Below are positions 7,531 through 16,794 of a DNA stretch of 35,571 nt, piece by piece. A program made the position numbers and the translations under genes. Location of the stretch: the NCBI GenBank assembly GCA_902764415.1, contig CACWVU010000027.1:1-35571 (forward strand), written 5' to 3'. Below the pieces are notes generated by a model that was not told the origin of the DNA, searched no databases, and saw only the letters and a program-made list of their open reading frames with translations. Source of the DNA: an uncultured bacterium. GTDB taxonomy: Bacteria > Verrucomicrobiota > Kiritimatiellia > RFP12 > UBA1067. Positions within the stretch are counted from its first letter, which is position 1, and each line of letters starts with the position of its first letter.

Positions 7531-8244
7531 CTAATGGCTGAACTCCGCCTCGCACTCCCCTATGGCCGCGAGCACCGTGTCGGCGTCGGCCGCCTCCTCG
7601 AGCCGCTTCACAAGGTCGGTGCCGTGCGCGAGCATCGCGAGCCGCGCGAGGATGTGCAGGTGGGCGGCGTGGTCGGTGGAGCCGATGAGGAAGAAGTGCC
7701 GCGTGCCGTCGCCGTCGGGCGCGCCGAAGAACACGGGGCGCTCGGCGCGGCCGTAGGCGATGAATGACTCGGAGAAGAGGTACGGGTCGTGGAAGCGCGG
7801 GTGGAGGAGCGCCACGCCCTCGCCGATCGCGGTCGATGCGGCCTCTTCGCGCGCGACAAGCTCCTTGAAGAGCGCGTCGGCGTCGTTCACCTGTCCGCCG
7901 CGGTCGGCGAGGTCGGTCATGTCGCGCAGGATGCCGGCCTTCGCCTTGGCGGCGACGGCGAGGTCGATGGTCGCGGCGCTGAAGAGCCGGGCGACGCCCC
8001 AGTCGGAGATGTCGGCGCGGCGGTGCTCGTCCATCATCACGCGGTGGCGCTCGGCGAGCGTGCGCTGTCCGGCGGCGAGCAGGCTGCGCTGCGCCCACTC
8101 GTCGAGGGCGCGGTGCTCGAAGTACCATTCGCCGCCGCGTTCGACCGCCTCAAGCTCGCCGCGCTGGGCGCAGTGCTTGAGTTCGTTCGCCGTCATGTGC
8201 ACATGCTCGGCGGCCTGGGCGAGGTTTAGAGTTTCGCGAGACAT
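7531..8244 (-). CDS. excisionase-type HTH fused to PTS EIIA (fructose/nitrogen type) domain
   Basis: The protein has 237 residues. Residues 1-55 form a MerR/excisionase-like winged helix (LNLAQAAEHVHMTANELKHC, then the ERGGEWYFEHRALDEW wing). Residues about 90-235 are a type-2 EIIA domain: His148 in GVALLHPRF is the expected phosphohistidine, and STDHAAHLHILARLAML matches the conserved D-H-x-x-x-L-x-x-L-A helix. No EIIB or EIIC transporter is nearby, so it is likely a regulator that senses the phosphorylation state of a PTS relay, as PtsN does, rather than a sugar carrier. The start at 8244 follows an extended -10 with a 13-base gap. It is followed by the HAD phosphatase after 10 bases. Confidence 0.8.
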   Translation of the reverse strand: MSRETLNLAQAAEHVHMTANELKHCAQRGELEAVERGGEWYFEHRALDEWAQRSLLAAGQRTLAERHRVMMDEHRRADISDWGVARLFSAATIDLAVAAKAKAGILRDMTDLADRGGQVNDADALFKELVAREEAASTAIGEGVALLHPRFHDPYLFSESFIAYGRAERPVFFGAPDGDGTRHFFLIGSTDHAAHLHILARLAMLAHGTDLVKRLEEAADADTVLAAIGECEAEFSH

Positions 8245-8257
8245 CTTGGATGCGCGG

Positions 8258-8266
8258 ATTATACCA
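8258..8266 (-). promoter_or_regulatory. extended -10 promoter for the HTH-EIIA gene, containing the stop codon of DUF2851
   Basis: The minus strand reads TGGTATAAT. The TAA stop of the upstream DUF2851 gene lies inside this element (E-I-M-V-stop read from GAAATTATGGTATAA). The ATG at 8244 is 13 bases after TATAAT, leaving a leader of roughly six bases. Confidence 0.7.
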
Positions 8267-9479
8267 TAATTTCGCCTCCAGCGGCAAAGGCGGGCGGCGG
8301 ATCGCCCAGCGTGCAGTCGGCGCACAAGGGGTGGTGCGCAACGCAGAGCTCCCTGAAGAGGTGCAGCAGCCCCTGCACCAGCAGCCCGTTGCCGGCGTAG
8401 AACGCGGCCGGGTTGTGGTCCCGGCCGAAGAGCCTGAAGGCCATCAGCCTCACCGGCTCCGAGATGTCCTCGGCCGGCAGCCAGTCCGGCGCGGCGGCGA
8501 GCCGCCCTTCCGCGACCGCGAACGGCACCACCACGTTGGCCAGCACCGCCGCCGCGCGCCCCGGACCGATGAATCCGCTGAGCCCGCGCGCCGCCGCCTC
8601 GCCGCGGCCGCGCATCACCGCCACCATCCCGCGGCAGCCACGACGCGAGAAGTCCGCCGCGTCGGCGAGCGACATGGTGCCGGTCGAGGTGAAGACGTCC
8701 GCCGCCGCCGCCAGCCTGCGCTCGGGAGAGTTGTTCGGCCTCAGACAGCGGCGGTCCAGGTCCTCGAACGACCCCGCAGCCAGAAGCGCGGCGCGGGCCG
8801 ACGGCGGCTCGCGCGGCATCTCCGCGATCGGCACGCGCCCGGCGACGCGGCGAAACGCCTCTGCGTTGCGCGAGTACCCGAGCGCCGTCATCACCTCCTC
8901 GTAGAACACCTGCTCGCGTCCTCCGGCGCGGCTGGCGACCGCCGAGCCGAGCCGCCGCCGCACCCGCTCGGCCTTCGCCGCGAGCCGGCGCCGCCCGGCC
9001 TCGGCGAGAAGCGCCTGCGCCCGGTCCGGGTCGCCGCCAAGCGCGCGAGAGCAGGGACGCTCCTCGCCGGGCAGCCGGTCGTAGGGGTAGGCAGCGAGGT
9101 CGATCGCGTCCGCCGAGAACGCCGGGTTGGCGAGCGCGAAGCGCCCAAGCCAGATCGACACCGCGCCCGGCGGCAGCGAACGCGCCTCGGGCCCGCACCC
9201 CCAGGTCACGTGGGCGACCACGCTGCGGTAGTTCGGGTCGGCGCCGTGTCCGTGGCGGTCCCAGTCCGCAGGGCGGATGTGCACCTCTACGTCGCCGACC
9301 ACGCGGCGGCGCTCGGGTCCGAGCTCGAGCACCGCGCCGGTGAAGTCCGGCCCCGGGCCGAGGTTCCACTCGCCGGGACTCACCACCTCCACCGGAGTGC
9401 CGCGGCGGGTGGCGAGGCGCTTCGGACGCAGCGCCGCGTCGTACCACACCGCCTGGACGTGCCTCTCGGTGATGTCCAT
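8259..9479 (-). CDS. DUF2851 family protein
   Basis: The 406-residue protein matches the DUF2851 family: near the N-terminus it has QAVWYDAALRPKRLATRRGT, SPGEWNLGPGPDFTGAV, GDVEVHIRPADWDRHGHGAD, and VVAHVTWGC. The C-terminal half has a helical region and ends with a cysteine set (Cys-x6-Cys-x2-Cys in ELCVAHHPLCADCTLG), which may bind metal. The biochemical role is not established to my knowledge. The order recA, 10-base gap, DUF2851, with the Shine-Dalgarno GAGGAGG made from the recA stop region, suggests translation linked to RecA and hints at a DNA-related job, but that is only context. The last codons are embedded in the next gene's promoter. Confidence 0.85.
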   Translation of the reverse strand: MDITERHVQAVWYDAALRPKRLATRRGTPVEVVSPGEWNLGPGPDFTGAVLELGPERRRVVGDVEVHIRPADWDRHGHGADPNYRSVVAHVTWGCGPEARSLPPGAVSIWLGRFALANPAFSADAIDLAAYPYDRLPGEERPCSRALGGDPDRAQALLAEAGRRRLAAKAERVRRRLGSAVASRAGGREQVFYEEVMTALGYSRNAEAFRRVAGRVPIAEMPREPPSARAALLAAGSFEDLDRRCLRPNNSPERRLAAAADVFTSTGTMSLADAADFSRRGCRGMVAVMRGRGEAAARGLSGFIGPGRAAAVLANVVVPFAVAEGRLAAAPDWLPAEDISEPVRLMAFRLFGRDHNPAAFYAGNGLLVQGLLHLFRELCVAHHPLCADCTLGDPPPAFAAGGEIMV

Positions 9480-9489
9480 CGCCGCCTCC

Positions 9490-10503
<1,014 letters not shown>

Positions 10504-10527
10504 GTTGATTTTTCCTTTCTCGTTCGG

Positions 10528-10962
10528 TCAGTCCCATTTCACGAACCTGCCGCGGCGGGCGAAGAGCTCCACCTGGCGGATGTGGTCGATTACCGGCCTG
10601 CCGCCTTCCGGCACGCCGTAGATCTCGATGACGTCGAAGCGGTAGCCGCCGCGCCAGCGGTTCGTCCGCCGCCAGGCGTTGCAGGCCCGGCGCAGGTTCT
10701 CGCGCTTGCGGCGGTCGACGCTGCGCAGGCGCCGCGCGTACGGCGAGACCGACGCATGCTGCTTCACTTCGACGAACACCATGGTGTCGGTCGAGCGCTC
10801 CCAGGCGACGATGTCGATCTCGAGCCGCCGGTCGCGCGCCGACGGGCGCGAGTTGCGGTCTACGATCACGAATCCGCCGCGGCGGAGATACTCCGCCGCG
10901 ACGTCCTCGCCCCAGCAGCCCCTGACCGCCGAGACGCTCGTATCCTCACGCGGCCGCGGCAT
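10528..10962 (-). CDS. yraN: YraN/UPF0102 family endonuclease-fold protein
   Basis: The 144-residue protein has the YraN pattern: GEDVAAEYLRRGGFVIVDRN near the N-terminus, then LEIDIVA and FVEVKQ, the D-x(n)-E-x-K core of the PD-(D/E)XK nuclease fold. The family is widespread and linked to natural transformation and DNA metabolism, but its precise activity is not settled. Its start overlaps the end of the upstream hypothetical gene by 17 bases, and recA follows after 24 bases, so the genes are almost certainly co-transcribed. Length is close to the family norm with a short polar N-terminal extension (MPRPREDTS). Confidence 0.88.
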   Translation of the reverse strand: MPRPREDTSVSAVRGCWGEDVAAEYLRRGGFVIVDRNSRPSARDRRLEIDIVAWERSTDTMVFVEVKQHASVSPYARRLRSVDRRKRENLRRACNAWRRTNRWRGGYRFDVIEIYGVPEGGRPVIDHIRQVELFARRGRFVKWD

Positions 10963-11542
10963 CGACGGCCTCCTTTCCGCGCTTCGCCGCGGCGTCCCCG
11001 GCCCGCTCCGCCGAAACCGCCTGCGCCATCGGGATGCCGAAGCAGATCACCGCCATCGAGCCGCACACCGCCTCGGTCAGCCCCAGCGCCTCGGCCGGCG
11101 AGAAGAAGAACCGCGAGGACGTCTCCTGTCCGCCCGGCAGGGTGCGGTAGAGGTCGAGCGAATAGCCGACGATGGGCTCGACGAGGTGGCGGAGCGTGAT
11201 GCGCGTCTGGCCGCAGCCGGCGCGGTGGAAGAGCCCCTGTCCGTCGCCGATCGACTCGCATTCGCCGCGGAAGACCTGCAGCATCTGGCAAAGGTCGGTG
11301 AAGCCGAGCTTCACGACGATCTTGTTCTCCCAGTCGAAGCGGGCGTACGTCGGCGTCGGTGCGCGGCGGTCGCCGACCGCGCTCTGTCCGGCGATGGTGA
11401 GCATGATGCACCCCTCCGCGTCGTCCGTCGCCGGCAGCAGCTCGAGCCTGACGGCGCTGCCGGTGCCGCGGGCGTTGGGGTGGTAGAGCGCGAGCCTCGG
11501 ACGGTACGCGCGGCTCTCGGTCTGGTTCGTGGTTGTGTTCAT
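10946..11542 (-). CDS. conserved hypothetical, possible Whirly-like single-strand-DNA-binding fold
   Basis: I do not recognise this 198-residue protein with certainty. The pattern is antiparallel strands followed by a helix: AVRLELLPA, CIMLTIAGQ, DWENKIVVKLGFTDLCQML, a GDGQGLFHR turn, then GYSLDLYRT, SSRFFFSPAEALGLTEAVCG and SMAVICFG. The last part resembles the strand-then-helix ending of Whirly-fold DNA-binding proteins, where a G-Y/F-x-L-x-L strand is followed by a polar strand and a long helix. The tail (residues about 175-198) is low-complexity Ala/Lys/Glu. It sits between comM and yraN-recA, overlaps yraN by 17 bases and has a strong AGGAAAGGAA ribosome site, so a role with single-stranded DNA is plausible but inferred. 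Confidence 0.6.
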   Translation of the reverse strand: MNTTTNQTESRAYRPRLALYHPNARGTGSAVRLELLPATDDAEGCIMLTIAGQSAVGDRRAPTPTYARFDWENKIVVKLGFTDLCQMLQVFRGECESIGDGQGLFHRAGCGQTRITLRHLVEPIVGYSLDLYRTLPGGQETSSRFFFSPAEALGLTEAVCGSMAVICFGIPMAQAVSAERAGDAAAKRGKEAVDAAAA

Positions 11543-11608
11543 CTGGTGTTTCCTTTCCTTTGGTGTTGTCGTGTATTCGTCCCGGCGCGGCGGACCTCGC
11601 CGCCCCGG

Positions 11609-13156
11609 TCAGATCCAGTAGGAGTTCTCCGCGCCGTCGAGATGGCGCATCCTGAGCGCGGCGTTGATGTGCTCCTCGCCGACCGCCTCCTCGCCGTCGA
11701 GGTCGGCGCAGGTGCGCGCGACCCTGAGCACCTTGTCGTAGGCGCGGGCGGAGAGCCCGAGCCGCTCGATCGCCCTGACGAGCCGGTCGCGGTCGGCGGA
11801 GGAGAGCCGGCAGACGTCGGCGAGGTCGCGGCTCTTCGCCTCCGCGTTTGTGTACACGCCGGCGACGCCGCGGTACCGGGCCGCCTGCATCGCGCGCGCC
11901 GCCACCACCCGCGCGCGCACCGCCGCGCTCGATTCGCCGCGGCCCAGGGTCGGCAATCTCGCGGCGTCCACCGGCGGCACCTCGATCTGGATGTCGATGC
12001 GGTCCAGGAGCGGACCCGACACGCGGCTCTGGTACTTGATGATGGAGGACTGGCTGCAGCGGCAATGGCGGCGGGGGTCGTTGAAGTAGCCGCAGGGGCA
12101 GGGGTTCATCGCCGCGACGAGCATGAACTTCGAGGGGAAGTCGTGCGCGGCGGCGGCGCGGGAGACGCCGACGTGGCCGTCCTCGAGCGGCTGGCGGAGC
12201 ACCTCGAGCGCAGAGCGCGGGAACTCGGCGAACTCGTCGAGGAAGAGGACGCCGCGGTGCGCGAGCGACACCTCGCCCGGCACCGGCTTCGCGCCGCCGC
12301 CCAAGAGGCCGATCGAGCTCACGGTGTGGTGTGGGGCGCGGAACGGGCGCGAGGTCACGAAGGTGCCGGCGCACTTCTCGCGCCCAGCCACGGAGTGGAC
12401 GCGCGACACCTCCAGCGCCTCCTCCACCGTGAGCGGCGGCAGGATGGACGGAATCCGCCGCGCGAGCATGGTCTTGCCCGAGCCCGGCGAGCCGATCATC
12501 AGGATGTTGTGACCGCCGGCGACGGCCACCTCGATTGCGCTCTTCGCGTCCTGCTGGCCCTTCACGTCCGCGAAGTCGTCGCCCGCGTCGCTGTTCTCGC
12601 GGATGAGACGGGAGAGGTCGTTGCGGCGCGGCTCGATGGCGCGCTCGCCGTTCAGGTACTGCACCGTCTCCTGGAGCGTCCGCACCGGGATGATGTCGAT
12701 CCCCTCCACCACGCTCGCCTCGTCGGCGTTCTCCTCCGGGACGAGCATCGCGCGCCGGCCGATGCGCTTCATCTCCAGCGCCATCGGCAGCACCCCCTTC
12801 ACCCGCCGGATCTCGCCCGAGAGCGCGAGCTCGCCGGCGAAGGCGTAGTCGCCGAGGCTCTCGCTGAACACCTTGCCCGTCGCCTTCAGGAGCCCGACCG
12901 CGATCGGCAGGTCGTAGACCGGCCCCTCCTTCTTAACGTCCGCAGGCGCGAGGTTTACCGTAACGTCCAGCTCCTTGCGGGACGAGAGGCCCTGGCTCTT
13001 GAGCGCGGTGGGGATGCGGTCCTTCGCCTCCTTCACCGCCTGGTCCGGGAGGCCCACGATCGCGAACTGCGAGTTCCCCAGGGTGGAGAACACCTCGATC
13101 TCCACCGTCCGCGCCTCCACGCCGCTCACCGCGGCCGAATAGCATTTTGCCAGCAT
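11609..13156 (-). CDS. comM: ComM/YifB family Mg-chelatase-like AAA+ ATPase
   Basis: The 515-residue protein has the three-part ComM/YifB architecture. An N-terminal ChlI-like Lon-S5 domain (VEIEVFSTLGNSQFAIVGLP, TVNLAPADVKKEGPVYDLPI) spans about 1-170. The AAA+ core has Walker A IGSPGSGKTMLA and Walker B RGVLFLDEFAEF, with a cysteine insertion NPCPCGYFNDPRRHCRC. A C-terminal helical lid follows (LSARAYDKVLRVARTCADL). ComM is a hexameric helicase promoting branch migration during natural transformation. The downstream neighbours (possible ssDNA binder, yraN, recA) fit that job. The ATG follows AAGGAACGTAGAAAG and lies about 45 bases from a weak TGCTATTCT extended -10 at 13202-13210. Confidence 0.92.
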   Translation of the reverse strand: MLAKCYSAAVSGVEARTVEIEVFSTLGNSQFAIVGLPDQAVKEAKDRIPTALKSQGLSSRKELDVTVNLAPADVKKEGPVYDLPIAVGLLKATGKVFSESLGDYAFAGELALSGEIRRVKGVLPMALEMKRIGRRAMLVPEENADEASVVEGIDIIPVRTLQETVQYLNGERAIEPRRNDLSRLIRENSDAGDDFADVKGQQDAKSAIEVAVAGGHNILMIGSPGSGKTMLARRIPSILPPLTVEEALEVSRVHSVAGREKCAGTFVTSRPFRAPHHTVSSIGLLGGGAKPVPGEVSLAHRGVLFLDEFAEFPRSALEVLRQPLEDGHVGVSRAAAAHDFPSKFMLVAAMNPCPCGYFNDPRRHCRCSQSSIIKYQSRVSGPLLDRIDIQIEVPPVDAARLPTLGRGESSAAVRARVVAARAMQAARYRGVAGVYTNAEAKSRDLADVCRLSSADRDRLVRAIERLGLSARAYDKVLRVARTCADLDGEEAVGEEHINAALRMRHLDGAENSYWI

Positions 13157-13201
13157 CTTTCTACGTTCCTTTCCGCCCTCCAGTCCGGGAGGACGGTGCG
13201 T

Positions 13202-13210
13202 AGAATAGCA
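13202..13210 (-). promoter_or_regulatory. putative extended -10 promoter for the comM-recA run
   Basis: The minus strand reads TGCTATTCT after TTT, an imperfect extended -10, about 45 bases before the comM ATG. It lies next to the large inverted repeat at 13225-13292, which would occupy the -15 to -85 region of this promoter. Confidence 0.4.
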
Positions 13211-13224
13211 AAACGCCGGAAATC

Positions 13225-13292
13225 GAACCTTAATGGAACCTTAATTGAATCTAAAGACGAATTTAGATTCGCTTAAGGTTCCATTAAGGTTC
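13225..13292. repeat. large inverted repeat, 31-bp arms, 6-base loop
   Basis: The arms are 13225-13255 and 13262-13292. They match over 31 bases with two mismatches. Each arm itself contains a direct repeat of GAACCTTAA, so the same 9-mer occurs four times, twice on each strand. It lies between the lacZ stop (13351) and the comM promoter. No T-run follows on either side, so it is not an ordinary intrinsic terminator; a protein-binding site, a cruciform or a mobile palindrome are possible. Confidence 0.85.
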
Positions 13293-13350
13293 AGAATCGG
13301 GAAATTTGATATACTCCGCTTTTTTTTGCCGCGGCAATCCGCCGCGCAAG

Positions 13351-16300
13351 CTACGGGACGGACGGCACGGGGCGGATTTCAAGCGTCCAGCGGACTTCCT
13401 TGCGCGGATCGAAGACGTTTTCCTCGAGCGGGCCCGGGCCGCAACTGCCGCCGCCGAGACCGGTCTGCCGGACATCGAGGTCGACGCAGACTTCCGGGCG
13501 CGGAACGAGCGGCGTGCGGTGGCGCTTCTCGCCCGCGCGGTGCCGCGCGAAGTCGAGGTCTTCCCAGGTGTAGTGGAGCGCGGCGACGAACATCGGCTCG
13601 GACGCCGCGAACTCGACTCCCCTCCCGTTCTCGTCGGAGAACCTCACCCACCTGACCGCGCTCTTGCCGCCGCACGCCTGCGGGCGCGCGTAGTCGACGA
13701 ACTGCTCGGTCACGGTCGACTTCCACACGCCGAGGAACGAGCCGGAGCAGCGGTCGATGTAGTTCTCGCCGGGGCCGCGGCCATACCACTCCATCCGCTC
13801 CAGCGCGCGGTCGAGCCTAAGCGAAAGCCCGAGCCTCGGCAGCGCCTTCGGCATGTCGCCGCGGGGCTTGACGAGGTTGTCCACGAGGATCGATCCGTCG
13901 GAACGGAACGACCACAGCGCCTCGTGGACAAACCCAGCGCTCTTGGCGCCGGTCACCTCGACGACTGACATCACCCTGCCGCCTTCGCACTTCAGCGGGC
14001 GCGCATGGTAGGAAAGCTGGGCAAGCCCCTTGGAGAAGAAATTCCCTTCGCGGCGGTTTTCGTGCTGCACCGCGCCGCGCATCCAGTGGTCGTTGTCGGT
14101 GAAGGCGCGCGCGCAGGTGAGGCGCGGACCGGCGACGACGCCGTCGACGTCGCCCAGCACCTTGACGCCGTTCATCGTCAGCTCCGAAAGCGTGCCGGTC
14201 GCGCGGGAAAAGACGGCCCGCGTGGAACCGGCTTCGACCACGAACTCGGCTCCCAGGTCCTTCACCGTCACCGCCGAGGCCTCGTCCGGCGGATTGTCCG
14301 CGAGCTTCGCGGCAAGCCATGGACGCTCCGAAACGACAATCTGGTCGCTGGCTACCTTCCATCCGCGCTTCGCCCAGATGGTGTCGGCCTTCAGGCTGAA
14401 TTCCAGGTTGACGGCCAGCTCCTTCCCCGCCGGGGCGGACGAAACCGCCTGCGCGACATCGGCGAGGACGAGCTCGCCGACGGCAAGCGGCGCGACCGGC
14501 GGCGGCTCAAAAGCTCCCGCGGCTACCTGCACCCCGTCGGCCAGCAATTCCCAGCGGCCGTCGAACCTGTCCGCGCCGGTGAAGCCGTAGCGGTTCCAAA
14601 GCCGGAACACGCCCTTCGCCGCGGACTCCGGCTCGGCGGAGACCGCAATGCCGCGGTAGACATGCGCCACCTCCGCGAGTTTCGCGGTCGGACGGTGGTC
14701 GGCGCCGATAAGCCCGTTGCAGCAGAACGGGCCGTCATTCGGCTCTTCGTCCCAGTCGCCGCCGTAGGCGAGGTAGCGCTCTGGGCGTCCGGTCTTGGAA
14801 TCGACGCGCCCGGTGTACTTCCAGAGCGACTGGTCGATCCAGTCCCAGATGCAGCCGCCGATGAGCGAATCGTAGCGGTAGATGACGTCCCAATACTCCT
14901 TCAGGTCGCCGACGGCGTTGCCCATCGCGTGTGCATACTCGCACATGATCATCGGCTTCAGCGCGGTCTGGTCCTGCCGGTCTTTTTCCTTGCGTCCGGG
15001 CATGACGTCGGCAAGTCCGTCGCCGAAGCGCCCACGCTCTTCGAGCCACCAGACCGGCGGATACATGCGCGAGTCGATGTCGGCGTCCGGGTTGCCGCAT
15101 TCCCAGTGGGTCGGGCGCGGCGGGTCGAGCGCCTTCACCGCCGCGAGCGCGTGGCGGAAGCAGTCGCCGTGGCCAGTCTCGTTGCCCATCGACCAGACGG
15201 TCACCGACGGATGGTTGCGGAGAAAACCGACCTGCCGCACGTTGCGCTCGACGATCGAATGGTCCCAAATCGGAAACGCGCCCAGGCCCTTGTCCGGCCA
15301 GTAGACGTAGGACTCGTGCCCCTCGACGTTCGCCTCGGCGATCACGTAGACGCCGTAGCGGTCGCAGAGGTCGTACCAGCGGCGGTCGTCGGGGTAATGG
15401 CAGGTGCGCACGGTGTCGATGTTGGAGCGTTTCATGAGCTCGATGTCGGCCACCATCTCCTCAAGCGTGACCGAGCGGCCGTGATCGGGCGAGTGCTCGT
15501 GGCGGTTGACGCCCTTCAGCTTCACCGCCTTGCCGTTGACGAGCAGGCGGTTGCCGTCGATGCGCTGCTCCTTGAAGCCGATCCGCCGCGCGCGGATGTC
15601 GTCGCCCTTCCTGACGACGAGGGTGTAGAGATACGGATCCTCGGCCGACCAGAGGCGCGGGAAGGACAGTTGGGCGGTTGGGTGGCTGGATGGTTTGGTG
15701 GTTAGGCTCGCGACGCGTTTCCCGTCCGCGTCAAACAAATCTGCGCGACATTCTCCATCGATGCCTTCAACAGAAATTGTCGCCGACTTGTAGCCGTCGC
15801 CAAATTCCGTCCTGACGACGAAGTCCCAGATGCCGTCATTCGGCATCGACCAGATCGCGACGTCGCGGAAGATGCCGGAGAAGCGGAACATGTCCTGGTC
15901 CTCGAGGTAGCTGCCGTCGCACCAGCGGTACACCTCCACTGCCAGCACGTTGGCGCGTCCGCCGCCGCGGACGAAGCCGGTGACGTCGAACTCGCTCGGC
16001 AGCTTGGAATCCTCGGCGTAGCCGACCTTCTGCCCGTTCACCCAGACGTAGTAGGCGGAGGCGACGCCTTCGAAGCGGAGAATCGTCCGCCTCCCCTCCC
16101 ATCCTTCCGGCAGCGTGAAAGATGTGCGGTAGCTGGCGACCGGGTTGTAGTTCGGCCGCTCGGTGTCGCGGTCGAGGATGCGCGGCACCGTGTTCGTGGC
16201 CGGGGAGTGCCAGTCGCGCCCCTCCACGATCTTCGGGAACTCGAGCGAGAAAGGATAGCGCCAGTTGACGTAGCCGGGCGAGCCGAACCCCTGGAGCTCG

Positions 16301-16602
16301 AGGCAGCCGGGGACGCGCACCATGTGCCAAGCGCGGTCGTCGAAGTCCTCGCGCCAAAAGTCCTTCACGCGGAGCGCGGGGTCGCCCGTCCAGGAAAGCT
16401 TCCAGACGCCGTTCAGCGACTTCACGAACGGCGACGGATACTCGAGCTCGTCGGTGAAGGCGTCGGATTCCCTCGCCAGCGGCACCGACCAGGTGCGCGG
16501 CGGAAGCCTTCCAATCGAATTGACTGCCGGATCCTCCCACTCCGCCGCGTCAGCGGACGCCAGCAGGCCGCAGAGCGCTGCGGCTAAAGCGTTTACTTTC
16601 AT
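13351..16602 (-). CDS. secreted GH2 beta-galactosidase, LacZ-type
   Basis: The 1083-residue enzyme has a signal peptide (MKVNALAAALCGLLASADA) and is therefore exported. It shows the full LacZ-type GH2 order: sugar-binding jelly-roll (about 50-230, with WVNGQKVGYAEDSK), Ig-like domain, TIM barrel (about 340-640) and the C-terminal beta-galactosidase small-chain domain. Key residues are Glu475 as acid/base (VTVWSMGNETGHG) and Glu555 as nucleophile (MIMCEYAHAMGN), with HEHSPDHG near 369-375. It probably releases terminal beta-galactose from host or dietary glycans in the periplasm. Start choice: the ATG at 16602 has GGAG seven bases upstream; an in-frame GTG at 16620 sits 8 bases after the -10 and is a leaderless alternative adding six residues. 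Confidence 0.93.
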   Translation of the reverse strand: MKVNALAAALCGLLASADAAEWEDPAVNSIGRLPPRTWSVPLARESDAFTDELEYPSPFVKSLNGVWKLSWTGDPALRVKDFWREDFDDRAWHMVRVPGCLELQGFGSPGYVNWRYPFSLEFPKIVEGRDWHSPATNTVPRILDRDTERPNYNPVASYRTSFTLPEGWEGRRTILRFEGVASAYYVWVNGQKVGYAEDSKLPSEFDVTGFVRGGGRANVLAVEVYRWCDGSYLEDQDMFRFSGIFRDVAIWSMPNDGIWDFVVRTEFGDGYKSATISVEGIDGECRADLFDADGKRVASLTTKPSSHPTAQLSFPRLWSAEDPYLYTLVVRKGDDIRARRIGFKEQRIDGNRLLVNGKAVKLKGVNRHEHSPDHGRSVTLEEMVADIELMKRSNIDTVRTCHYPDDRRWYDLCDRYGVYVIAEANVEGHESYVYWPDKGLGAFPIWDHSIVERNVRQVGFLRNHPSVTVWSMGNETGHGDCFRHALAAVKALDPPRPTHWECGNPDADIDSRMYPPVWWLEERGRFGDGLADVMPGRKEKDRQDQTALKPMIMCEYAHAMGNAVGDLKEYWDVIYRYDSLIGGCIWDWIDQSLWKYTGRVDSKTGRPERYLAYGGDWDEEPNDGPFCCNGLIGADHRPTAKLAEVAHVYRGIAVSAEPESAAKGVFRLWNRYGFTGADRFDGRWELLADGVQVAAGAFEPPPVAPLAVGELVLADVAQAVSSAPAGKELAVNLEFSLKADTIWAKRGWKVASDQIVVSERPWLAAKLADNPPDEASAVTVKDLGAEFVVEAGSTRAVFSRATGTLSELTMNGVKVLGDVDGVVAGPRLTCARAFTDNDHWMRGAVQHENRREGNFFSKGLAQLSYHARPLKCEGGRVMSVVEVTGAKSAGFVHEALWSFRSDGSILVDNLVKPRGDMPKALPRLGLSLRLDRALERMEWYGRGPGENYIDRCSGSFLGVWKSTVTEQFVDYARPQACGGKSAVRWVRFSDENGRGVEFAASEPMFVAALHYTWEDLDFARHRAGEKRHRTPLVPRPEVCVDLDVRQTGLGGGSCGPGPLEENVFDPRKEVRWTLEIRPVPSVP

Positions 16603-16628
16603 GGTGTTGCTCCGTTTCACTGCCGCGT

Positions 16629-16637
16629 ATTATACCA
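16629..16637 (-). promoter_or_regulatory. extended -10 promoter for the GH2 beta-galactosidase
   Basis: The minus strand reads TGGTATAAT followed by ACGCGGCA and then a GTG. TATAAT is 8 bases from the GTG at 16620 and 26 bases from the ATG at 16602. Confidence 0.7.
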
Positions 16638-16722
16638 AAAGTGACGGAGGCGCGTTGTCGCGCGGAGCCAATGCTCGGTCTCGGTGCGCAAACTGCCGCG
16701 AAATCCAATCACATTCCTCCAA

Positions 16723-16764
16723 GCATATACAGTAAAACATATACAGAAGGGTATGACCCTTTTG
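16723..16764 (+). repeat. left copy of a 42-bp inverted repeat flanking the GH13 gene
   Basis: It matches the reverse complement of 18246-18287 at 41 of 42 bases. It contains an imperfect hairpin (AAGGGTATGACCCTT) and an AT-rich half (GCATATACAGTAAAACATAT). It lies about 30 bases beyond the GH13 stop. Confidence 0.9.
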
Positions 16765-16794
16765 TTCCTACGCAATGGTGGCGAGTGGGGAATG

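Noticed and set aside
13318..13350. Intrinsic terminator for the beta-galactosidase gene at the GC hairpin with a run of eight or more T
   Set aside because: The T-run is on the plus strand. On the minus-strand transcript it would be an A-run after the hairpin, which does not make an intrinsic terminator.
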